64,000 nucleotides of DNA from Candidatus Gastranaerophilales bacterium (GTDB lineage: Bacteria; Cyanobacteriota; Vampirovibrionia; Gastranaerophilales; Gastranaerophilaceae), in contig CALVAM010000009.1 of the NCBI GenBank assembly GCA_944325545.1, forward strand, positions 1 to 64,000, in the 5' to 3' direction. Shown one piece after another: positions 9,654-16,587 of the stretch. Made by a program: the position numbers and the translations under genes. Under the pieces are notes generated by a model. The model saw only the letters and a list, made by a program, of their open reading frames with translations, did not search any database and had not been told where the DNA came from. Numbering within the stretch: position 1 is the first letter of the stretch; every line of letters starts with the position of its first letter.

Positions 9654-10493
9654 ATGATGAACAATTTATTAAAAACAGAAAATTCAACCATACAAATTTC
9701 ATTATTTGAAAAGATAGAGCGATATTTAGAATTTATATTTGAAAAAGAAATGAAAGAAAAGGACTCAATACTTATTAGTTATAGTCCTTTTGTTTTAAAG
9801 AAAATAGCGGCATATTTATCCGGTCGAATTAATATGCCGGCATCTATCGGAATAGCAGGAGAAACAGCAAGTGGAAAATCTACAATTACAAAAGATTTAA
9901 TAGATACGATTGAATCTTTTGCAACTGAATTTAATATTGAAGATGCTATTACTCGTGTTAATACAGATGATTATTATTATGATCGTTCTGATATGGTAAA
10001 AGCTGCAGGAAGTTTTTCAGAGTTTGCTAAAAATTATGATTTAGATGTTCCTCAAGCACTAGAGCTAGAACTTATGAGCAAACATATTATGGAATTATTA
10101 TCAGGTAAAGAAACTTATCTTCCAAAATATGATATGAGCGGTACTGCTATTCGTCACGATAATTATACACTTGCAAAACCTTCTAAAATTATTATTTCAG
10201 AAGGTTTATTTACTCTAACTGAAAAAGTAAAAGATGCTTTTAACTTTAAGATTTATGTTGATATTGATGAAGATATAAAAAAAGAAAGATTTTATATTCG
10301 TGCGAAAGAAAGAGGCTTAGGCGATTCTGCAGATTTTATTTATAAAAATGCAAATGAAAAAGCTGAAATTCATATTAAACCTTGCAAAGAACATGCTGAT
10401 ATTGTTCTTTCTGGAGCTGCTGATAGAATAAAATATAAGAATTTCCTAAACAAAATTATTGAAATAATTCACGAAATATATTATCCAGCGTAA
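9654..10493 (+). CDS. Uridine kinase / phosphoribulokinase-like P-loop kinase
   Basis: The 279-residue protein has an N-terminal helical extension, then a P-loop G-E-T-A-S-G-K-S-T near residues 69-77 and an N-T-D-D-Y-Y-Y-D motif. This last matches the substrate-binding D-D-F/Y-Y region of uridine kinase and pantothenate kinase folds. An I-I-S-E-G-L-F strand and an R-x-x-R-x-R-K-like lid (R-F-Y-I-R-A-K-E-R-G) follow. The family phosphorylates uridine, ribulose-5-phosphate or related compounds, and the exact substrate cannot be read from sequence. No cytidylate or pyrimidine salvage gene sits beside it. It converges with trmD at a distance of two bases. Confidence 0.75.
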   Translation: MMNNLLKTENSTIQISLFEKIERYLEFIFEKEMKEKDSILISYSPFVLKKIAAYLSGRINMPASIGIAGETASGKSTITKDLIDTIESFATEFNIEDAITRVNTDDYYYDRSDMVKAAGSFSEFAKNYDLDVPQALELELMSKHIMELLSGKETYLPKYDMSGTAIRHDNYTLAKPSKIIISEGLFTLTEKVKDAFNFKIYVDIDEDIKKERFYIRAKERGLGDSADFIYKNANEKAEIHIKPCKEHADIVLSGAADRIKYKNFLNKIIEIIHEIYYPA

Positions 10494-10495
10494 AT

Positions 10496-11188
10496 TTATT
10501 TATTGTTTTCAAGCCATTTTTTGTATAAATCAGGGCGGCGTTTTTTGGTTCTTTCTATTTTTTGAGAAAGTCTATATTCTTCAATTAACTTATGATTTCC
10601 TTTTAAAAGTACTTCCGGTACGCATAAACCTTTATATTCACGAGGCTTTGTATATTGAGGATACTCTAATAGCCCATCCGAAAAACTATCATCATGAGCA
10701 GATTCTATTTTTCCTAAAGTACCTTCTATTTTTCTGGAAACACTGTCAATTACACAAAGAGCAGGTAATTCTCCACCTGTTAAAACAAAATCTCCTATAG
10801 AAACTTCTTTAGGTTTTATAATTTCTCTTATTCTCTCATCAAAACCTTCATAATGACCGCATAAAATAATTATTTGATCATATTGTGCAAGTTCATTTGA
10901 CATTTTATCTAAAAATGGTTCCCCCTGAGGAGTCATCATAAGAGTAATACTATTTTCAAATTTATTTACCGCTTCATAAGCATCAATATAAGGTTGTGGC
11001 ATTAGTACCATGCCTGCACCACCGCCATATGGGGTATCATCAACTTTTTTATGCTTATCTAAGGTGTAATCTCTAGGATTTATAGTATTAACTTCTATAA
11101 TACCATCATCTTTTGCACGTTTCATTATACTAAAATCCATATGAGATTGAATTAGTTCGGGAAATAATGTTAAAACATCAAATCTCAT
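10496..11188 (-). CDS. trmD: tRNA (guanine(37)-N1)-methyltransferase
   Basis: This SPOUT-fold, knotted enzyme methylates G37 next to the anticodon, using S-adenosylmethionine, to prevent frameshifting. Diagnostic segments are the N-terminal R-F-D-V-L-T-L-F-P-E, D-D-T-P-Y-G-G-G-A-G-M-V, L-C-G-H-Y-E-G-F-D-E-R and S-I-G-D-F-V-L-T-G-G-E-L. At 230 residues it is of normal length. Its ATG overlaps the TGA of rimM in an ATGA arrangement, indicating translational coupling. Confidence 0.97.
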   Translation of the reverse strand: MRFDVLTLFPELIQSHMDFSIMKRAKDDGIIEVNTINPRDYTLDKHKKVDDTPYGGGAGMVLMPQPYIDAYEAVNKFENSITLMMTPQGEPFLDKMSNELAQYDQIIILCGHYEGFDERIREIIKPKEVSIGDFVLTGGELPALCVIDSVSRKIEGTLGKIESAHDDSFSDGLLEYPQYTKPREYKGLCVPEVLLKGNHKLIEEYRLSQKIERTKKRRPDLYKKWLENNK

Positions 11189-11700
11189 GACAAAAGACCT
11201 TCTAAATTATTAATCTGAATTTTTCTTTCTTTTATATCTACTGAGAGTACAATGGCTTTAACAAAAGGTACCAAGCAAATTTTTTTATCTAAATTTTTAA
11301 CTGAAAGTAAATCACTGGCACCATTATTTGAAACACCAACAACAGAGCCGACTTTAGTTTCTCCATCAAAAACATCTAGTCCAACAAGTTCATCAATTAA
11401 AAACTCATCCTCTTCTAAAAATTCTCTTGCAGTATCTTCTGTCACAAATAACAAGCAATTTTTGTAGACTAATATATCATTTAAAGAATCTATATTTTTA
11501 AATTTTATAATACCACATTTAGGAGTAAATCTTATTCTAACAATCTCCAAAAGTTTATATTCATTATCAATAAAAACATAAACTTCTTTTAAATGAGCTA
11601 AAAAATCTTCTCTATTTTTAGAATACCCAAGTTTTGCTTCTCCATGAACTCCATGGAAATTAATAATTTTCCCAACAGAAACAAAATTATTCTTCTTCAT
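11185..11700 (-). CDS. rimM: Ribosome maturation factor RimM
   Basis: RimM binds S19 and helps assemble the head of the 30S subunit. The start at 11700 gives K-N-N-F-V-S-V-G-K-I-I-N-F-H-G-V-H-G-E, the typical RimM beginning. The C-terminal PRC-barrel half has F-L-I-D-E-L-V-G-L-D-V-F and ends L-V-P-F-V-K-A-I-V-L-S-V-D. The frame is open further upstream to 11811, but that extension is low-complexity and reads through the 3' end of the preceding gene in another frame. The two genes overlap by 14 bases. The protein has 171 residues. Confidence 0.92.
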   Translation of the reverse strand: MKKNNFVSVGKIINFHGVHGEAKLGYSKNREDFLAHLKEVYVFIDNEYKLLEIVRIRFTPKCGIIKFKNIDSLNDILVYKNCLLFVTEDTAREFLEEDEFLIDELVGLDVFDGETKVGSVVGVSNNGASDLLSVKNLDKKICLVPFVKAIVLSVDIKERKIQINNLEGLLS

Positions 11701-12679
11701 TTTCTTTTTTCTTAGGCTTTCTTCCACGCTTAGGTTTTTCTTCTGCAATAGGAGCTTCTTCTGTATCAACAACTCCTTCTGGAGAAGAAACGTTAGAGGT
11801 TTCTTCGACATTTTCAGCTTTAGTTTCTGTCTTTACAGCTACAGGAACTTTTTCTTCATTAGAAGGTTTTGTGTGCTTAGCTACCATATAATCAGCTGGT
11901 TTATCAGCTCTATCTTCATTCCATCTATCTAAGCCCATTTGAGCACGAATTAATTTAATACCAACGTGAACTCTCCACTCGTCCATTTTTAATTGAGCTG
12001 CAATAATTTTATGGCAACCAATTGGTGGTAATGGCAATAAAGGTTCATATAAAGCTTTAATAGCCATCATTTGATCGGGTGAGATTGCCAATTTTCTTTT
12101 AGGGAAAGGTAATTTCGGCAACATCAACTTTTGACGTACTAAATTTATTCCAAAAAATACTTTTTGAGGTTCAATACCTAACTTTGCTCCGATTACTTCA
12201 TGAGCATCAGGATTAGGTAAAGGAAGCATCAATTTATATAATACTTCAATTTGTTCTAATTGTTCTTTACTAACAAGTAATGGTCTAGCTGGTTTAGAAG
12301 ATTTTTTCTGCATAGGACGTCTTTGTTGTGGTCTTGCAGATGCGTAATTATTCTTAAAGCCTCCTCTTTGATTATCATTTCTTCTTTGAGGATAACCGCT
12401 TCTATTATCTCTTCTTTGGTAGCCACCACCTTGTTGAGGTCTGTTATTATCTCTGCGTTGATAGTTATTATTAGCTCTATAACCGCCTTGTTGAGGTCTG
12501 TCATAACTTCTAGGACGTGATTCTGTAGAATATGAGCTATAAGAACTATAGCTTTGCATAGGTTTTCCGTCTGTAGATTCACTTCCTTTGTCTGCATATA
12601 GACAGTTAGGACAAATTACTCTTTTGGGGTTCTTAGTTTCAAACTCCGCACCACACTTAATGCACTTGTTTACATACAT
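11687..12679 (-). CDS. Zinc-ribbon, RG/Q-rich protein with duplicated helical domain (unrecognised)
   Basis: The family was not recognised. The 330-residue protein has four parts. A zinc ribbon (C6, C9, C23, C26) is followed by a disordered region at about 40-130 rich in R, G, Q, N and Y, with repeated Q-Q-G-G and Y-Q-R-R-D-N units. Two similar domains of about 55 residues follow, near 136-190 and 198-252; both contain L-Y-x-x-x-L-P-L-P and V-x-x-G-I-x-L-(V/I)-R. The acidic tail ends with a K-R-G-R-K-P-K-K-K element resembling an AT-hook. The RG-rich region and the position before rimM-trmD suggest an RNA- or ribosome-linked role, which is inference. It overlaps rimM by 14 bases. Confidence 0.85.
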   Translation of the reverse strand: MYVNKCIKCGAEFETKNPKRVICPNCLYADKGSESTDGKPMQSYSSYSSYSTESRPRSYDRPQQGGYRANNNYQRRDNNRPQQGGGYQRRDNRSGYPQRRNDNQRGGFKNNYASARPQQRRPMQKKSSKPARPLLVSKEQLEQIEVLYKLMLPLPNPDAHEVIGAKLGIEPQKVFFGINLVRQKLMLPKLPFPKRKLAISPDQMMAIKALYEPLLPLPPIGCHKIIAAQLKMDEWRVHVGIKLIRAQMGLDRWNEDRADKPADYMVAKHTKPSNEEKVPVAVKTETKAENVEETSNVSSPEGVVDTEEAPIAEEKPKRGRKPKKKENEEE

Positions 12680-12765
12680 AATAAAAGCCTCTTAACCAAA
12701 TTAAATAATAAAAAATTCACTACTTTAAAATATTCCTATCAATAAATAATAAATATGAGATTTAA

Positions 12766-12796
12766 TCAAAAAACTTAGAGTTGAAACTCAACTCTA
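12766..12796 (-). terminator. Rho-independent terminator downstream of the gene at 12845-13543
   Basis: A perfect 9-bp inverted repeat (TAGAGTTGA / TCAACTCTA, 12776-12796, 3-nt loop) is followed on the minus strand by a run of six T. It sits about 50 bases past the stop of the minus-strand gene starting at 13543. Confidence 0.65.
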
Positions 12797-12844
12797 CATA
12801 TGAATTATAATACAACTTATAAAAAAATGCAAGTAGTTAGAGTT

Positions 12845-13543
12845 TTATGAATGTATTCGAGCATTTTTATTCGTATTGTGATCTGCAATAGTTCCCATTA
12901 ACCAGCCTCCAAAGGCATAACTAACGGCTCCTGTAAGTATATGGGCTAGTTTAGAATTTTTTCCATTTTGCATGAGTGTTGCTACAATGCCACAACCAGC
13001 TCCTAATAGAGCTCCCCATTTACGTCCTTGATTTGATTCATAATAAGCTCTTCCTTTATTAGAAATAGCCACTCTATCTTGTTCTATTAAAGTTTTCTTT
13101 ATACCTTTTTGTCTTACTTGTTCAGCAGTTTCTTGAGCTTTTTTATTTCTTAAATGATCAACCAAGATTCCGCATCCAAGGGTTAACCCAGAAGCTATTA
13201 TTGCAAAAGGAATTGCATATTTTTTCAATCTTTGATTTCTTTTGTTTTCTTCTTTTAAAACTTCTTCAAAAGAATTTTCTATTCCGAACATTTTAAGAAA
13301 AGAATCTGCTTGTTTTTTCATTTCTGGGTTTTTAGTCACTTCTTCAATATTCTTATCTTGAGCTAAATCTTTTTTATTTATATTAGCAAGCCAAGTTAAC
13401 GCTGCAGGAACAGCCATAACTCCTCCTGCAATAGTTGCAGAATTAGATTTGTAATAAGGAGTTCCATTATCTGTTTTATCCCATTTTCCTTTAAAAGTCG
13501 CTTGATTACTTTGATTAACAATAGGATTAACAGCTAAGTTCAT
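12845..13543 (-). CDS. Hypothetical membrane-associated protein with N-terminal FKG motif
   Basis: The family was not recognised. The 232-residue protein carries A-T-F-K-G-K-W near residues 15-21, then a T-I-A-G-G-V-M-A-V-P-A-A-L hydrophobic stretch. A lysine-rich central region follows, then a second hydrophobic segment (Y-A-I-P-F-A-I-I-A-S-G-L-T-L-G-C-G-I-L-V). The glycine/alanine-rich C-terminus has possible membrane hairpins (L-L-G-A-G-C-G-I-V-A-T-L and G-A-V-S-Y-A-F-G-G-W-L). The start at 13543 has AAGG seven bases upstream and is preferred to the in-frame ATG at 13558. The gene appears monocistronic, with its own terminator. Confidence 0.75.
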   Translation of the reverse strand: MNLAVNPIVNQSNQATFKGKWDKTDNGTPYYKSNSATIAGGVMAVPAALTWLANINKKDLAQDKNIEEVTKNPEMKKQADSFLKMFGIENSFEEVLKEENKRNQRLKKYAIPFAIIASGLTLGCGILVDHLRNKKAQETAEQVRQKGIKKTLIEQDRVAISNKGRAYYESNQGRKWGALLGAGCGIVATLMQNGKNSKLAHILTGAVSYAFGGWLMGTIADHNTNKNARIHS

Positions 13544-13631
13544 AATAAGACCTTTCATTCTTTTTTATACAACTATGGTAATGTTTCTAAATTAGTAAAA
13601 TTGTTATATTTAAATCAAAAATTTACAAAAC

Positions 13632-14273
13632 TTAAAGTTTTTCAATTTTTTCTTTCAAATCTTGAAGTTCGTATTTCATACGATTAAGTTCACATTTTAT
13701 AGGATCCGGAATTCTATTATGCATTAAAATCCCTTCATGGTTAACAAATTTTTGTTGAACAATCCTTCCGGGAATTCCTACAACAGTACAGTGTTCAGGT
13801 ACGTTATCTACAACAACAGAACCCGCTCCAATTCTTGTGTTATCACCTATTGCAATATTACCTAGAATCTTTGCACCAGCTCCTATAATAACATTATTCC
13901 CGATGGTTGGGTGACGTTTCCCGTGTTCGTTACCTGTTCCGCCTAGTGTTACTTGTTGATAAATTAATACATCATCACCAATGATTGTTGTTTCACCAAT
14001 TACAACCCCTTCTCCGTGGTCAATAAAAAAACGATTGCCGATTCTAGCTTTCGGATGAATTTCAATTCCTGTAAAAATTCTTGTCCAATATGAAATTAAT
14101 CTTGGTATAAAGGGGATTTTCCAGTATGCAAGTTTATGTGCTATTCTATGAGATATAAGAGCTTGAAGCCCAGGATAACAGAACAAAACTTCTAAAATAT
14201 TATTCGCAGCAGGATCTTTTTCATAAATAACTTTTATATCTTCTTTTATTTTTTTTAATGCTCTTAATAACAT
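13632..14273 (-). CDS. cysE: Serine O-acetyltransferase
   Basis: This cytoplasmic enzyme acetylates L-serine with acetyl-CoA to give O-acetylserine, the first step of cysteine synthesis. The N-terminal [20 protein letters not shown] segment and the hexapeptide-repeat left-handed beta helix are typical. [21 protein letters not shown] and [11 protein letters not shown] are also seen. At 213 residues it is the short EpsC/CysE form. AGGAG precedes the ATG. It lies 82 bases downstream of cysK on the same strand, the next enzyme in the pathway. Confidence 0.95.
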   Translation of the reverse strand: MLLRALKKIKEDIKVIYEKDPAANNILEVLFCYPGLQALISHRIAHKLAYWKIPFIPRLISYWTRIFTGIEIHPKARIGNRFFIDHGEGVVIGETTIIGDDVLIYQQVTLGGTGNEHGKRHPTIGNNVIIGAGAKILGNIAIGDNTRIGAGSVVVDNVPEHCTVVGIPGRIVQQKFVNHEGILMHNRIPDPIKCELNRMKYELQDLKEKIEKL

Positions 14274-14316
14274 GCTTTTAAAACTCCTGTCTTAATTTCG
14301 TTATTATTATCCTCTA

Positions 14317-14358
14317 TTTTACCCTTCATTTACCTCTTCATTTACCCCTTTACCCCTA
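14317..14358 (-). repeat. Imperfect tandem copies of a 12-bp GGGGTAAATGAA-type repeat at the cysK stop
   Basis: Read on the minus strand, the cysK stop codon TAG runs straight into GGGGTAAA, GGGGTAAATGAA, GAGGTAAATGAA and GGGTAAAATAG. The unit is nearly the same as the perfect 12-bp repeat directly after the speD stop codon at 22282-22317. The G runs are regularly spaced. No coding function is apparent. Confidence 0.8.
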
Positions 14359-15222
14359 CCAGATAGATAAATATCTGTCACCACCATCAGGCATAATTGC
14401 TACAATCAATTTTTCAGGATATTTTTTTGCTAATTCTTTTGCCGCATATAAATTAGCACCGGATGAAATTCCACAAAAAATTCCTTTTTCTTTTGCTAAA
14501 CTTTTAGCTTCATTAATTGCATCATCACTCTTTACAGTAAGTATTCCATCAAGTTCTGTTATATTTGAAATTTCTGGGATAAAGTTAGCACCAATACCTT
14601 GTATTTTATGAGTACCTGCTTTCCCTTCCGTAAATAAAGGACTTTCAGAAGGTTCTACTCCAAATACCATTTGATTTTTTAGATACTTTTTCAATCCAAA
14701 AGCAGTTCCTCCTGTGCCAATTCCAGCAACTACAATATCAACAGTATTTCCCGTATCATCAAGAATTTCATCTGCAGTAATAGCATGAGCACTTGCATTA
14801 TCAATATTAGAAAACTGCATTGGCATCCAACTATTCAAAAACTTTTCTTTTAGCTCAAAGGCTTTATCAACAGCACCTTTCATACCTTCTTCTTTTGGAG
14901 TTAAAACTAGCTCGGCACCATATGCTGAAATGCTCTTTTTACGTTCTTCAGACATGTTTTCCGGCATGCAAATAATTAATTTTAAACCTAATGCAGCACA
15001 CACCATCGCTAAACCGATACCTGTATTCCCGCTAGTAGGTTCAATGATTATGGTATCTTTATTAATATCGCCTCTTTCGAGTGCGTTCTCTATCATAGAA
15101 TATGCCGCTCTATCTTTAATTGAACCAGAGGGGTTAAAACTTTCTAATTTTAGCCAAATATTTTCATCATAATAAATCATAGGCGTATTGCCAATAGTAT
15201 CTAAAATACTTTCATAAATCAT
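14356..15222 (-). CDS. cysK: Cysteine synthase (O-acetylserine sulfhydrylase)
   Basis: This PLP enzyme combines O-acetylserine with sulfide to form cysteine. The PLP lysine lies in N-P-S-G-S-I-K-D-R-A-A near residue 36. The substrate loop T-S-G-N-T-G-I-G-L-A and the glycine-rich phosphate loop G-I-G-T-G-G-T are present. At 288 residues it is slightly shorter than the usual 300-310, missing little beyond termini. It starts 24 bases after tyrS on the same strand, and cysE follows, so tyrS-cysK-cysE may form one transcript. Its stop codon is the first triplet of a 12-bp tandem repeat. Confidence 0.93.
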   Translation of the reverse strand: MIYESILDTIGNTPMIYYDENIWLKLESFNPSGSIKDRAAYSMIENALERGDINKDTIIIEPTSGNTGIGLAMVCAALGLKLIICMPENMSEERKKSISAYGAELVLTPKEEGMKGAVDKAFELKEKFLNSWMPMQFSNIDNASAHAITADEILDDTGNTVDIVVAGIGTGGTAFGLKKYLKNQMVFGVEPSESPLFTEGKAGTHKIQGIGANFIPEISNITELDGILTVKSDDAINEAKSLAKEKGIFCGISSGANLYAAKELAKKYPEKLIVAIMPDGGDRYLSIW

Positions 15223-15246
15223 TTAACACCTCATGCCCAAATATAA

Positions 15247-16467
15247 TTATACTAATTTAGCAAATTTTCTTTTTCCTGCTTGGAGAACTTTATCCATATT
15301 CGGAGTAACAACTAGTGCCATATCAGAAATTTTTTCACCGTCCAATTTAACACCTCCACCTTGGATAAGTCTTTTTGCTTCACCCTTTGACTGCACGAAT
15401 TTCAAATTTACTAATAAGTCTAATATATTTGTGTCAGATTCAATTTTAACGCTTTCTATATCTTCCGGTATTCCCTTGTTGGATACAACATTTATAAATT
15501 CTTCTTGAGCTTTATCTGCACCTTCTTTTCCGTGATATTCTTCTGTAATCATATGTGCCAATTTCATTTTAATATCACGAGGATTGATTGAATTTGATTC
15601 AATATCTTTATCCATTTTTACAAGTTCTGCTTGAGAGACATCAGTTAAGAGTGAATAATAACGTGTGATTAAAGTATCAGGAATACTCATTAATTTCCCG
15701 AACATATCTTTTGCACTGTCAGTAAGAGAAATACAGTGTTCTGGATATGTTTTAGACATCTTAACAACACCATCAGTGCCTTCTAAAAGAGGTAACATCA
15801 TAACTAATTGTGGATATTTTTTACCATAAGCAGCTTGTATATCACGACCTAAAAGAGTATTAAATCTTTGATCAGTTCCTCCTAATTCAATATCCGCATC
15901 AATAGCTACTGAATCATAAGCTTGCATTAATGGGTAGAAAAATTCATGAATAGCAATAGGCTTACCTTCTGCATATCTTTTTGCAAAATCGTCTCTTGTC
16001 ATCATCTGAGCTACAGTAACTTTACCTGCTAGTTGTAAAAGCTCTGAAAAACTCATTTTATGAAGCCAATCTGCATTATTTACAACCTCCGCATCAGAAA
16101 TATCCAAAACTTTTGACATCTGTTCAAAATAAGTCTTAGCATTTTCTTCTACCTGTTCTTTAGTTAAAGCCGGTCTTGTTTCAGATTTACCTGAAGGATC
16201 TCCAATCATAGCAGTAGCACCGCCAACTAAAAGAACAATTTTATGACCTAATTTTTGGAATTCTTTAAGTTTTCTCATAACAACAGTGTGTCCCAAGTGT
16301 AAATCAGGTCTAGTAGGATCCATTCCTAGTTTTATTCTTAATGGAGTCTTTGTATCAGCTGCATGCTGTAATTTAATAGCTAATTCATTTACCCCACCAG
16401 GTAATACTTCTGCATTTCTTGTAAGCTGCATTGCTTGTTCAATAAATTCTTGTCTTATTTCTACCAT
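15247..16467 (-). CDS. tyrS: Tyrosyl-tRNA synthetase
   Basis: This class I synthetase charges tRNA-Tyr. The HIGH-type motif is H-L-G-H within D-L-H-L-G-H-T-V-V, and the K-M-S-K-S loop appears as K-M-S-K-T. A C-terminal S4 RNA-binding domain (S-K-G-E-A-K-R-L-I-Q-G-G-G-V) completes the protein. The 406-residue length and the N-terminal L-P-G-G-V-N-E-L fit the TyrZ-like branch. AAGGA lies eight bases before the ATG. No T-box leader is seen in the 120 bases upstream, which are occupied by the adhE terminator. Confidence 0.96.
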   Translation of the reverse strand: MVEIRQEFIEQAMQLTRNAEVLPGGVNELAIKLQHAADTKTPLRIKLGMDPTRPDLHLGHTVVMRKLKEFQKLGHKIVLLVGGATAMIGDPSGKSETRPALTKEQVEENAKTYFEQMSKVLDISDAEVVNNADWLHKMSFSELLQLAGKVTVAQMMTRDDFAKRYAEGKPIAIHEFFYPLMQAYDSVAIDADIELGGTDQRFNTLLGRDIQAAYGKKYPQLVMMLPLLEGTDGVVKMSKTYPEHCISLTDSAKDMFGKLMSIPDTLITRYYSLLTDVSQAELVKMDKDIESNSINPRDIKMKLAHMITEEYHGKEGADKAQEEFINVVSNKGIPEDIESVKIESDTNILDLLVNLKFVQSKGEAKRLIQGGGVKLDGEKISDMALVVTPNMDKVLQAGKRKFAKLV

Positions 16468-16530
16468 AATAAATATCCTTAAAAACTCTAATCTTATCTA
16501 TATATAGGGTAACAAAAATAAAAAAAATAG

Positions 16531-16573
16531 TAAACAAAAAAAGACAGGCTTTTAACCTGTCTTTTTTTGTTTA
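16531..16573 (-). terminator. Strong rho-independent terminator of adhE (could act in both directions)
   Basis: Perfect 18-bp arms, TAAACAAAAAAAGACAGG (16531-16548) and its complement (16556-16573), flank a 7-nt loop. The GC core GACAGG/CCTGTC is bordered by A7 and T7 runs, so either strand would give a hairpin plus U-tract. It sits 15 bases past the adhE stop. Confidence 0.9.
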
Positions 16574-16587
16574 TCAAGATTATTTTC

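Noticed and set aside
11701-11811. N-terminal extension of rimM
   Set aside because: The 37 extra residues are low-complexity and come from the antisense-frame reading of the upstream gene's charged tail; RimM homology begins at 11700.
12256-12597. A second minus-strand frame of 113 codons inside the zinc-ribbon gene
   Set aside because: It is a shadow of the RG-rich coding region, with no ribosome site and biased amino acid composition.
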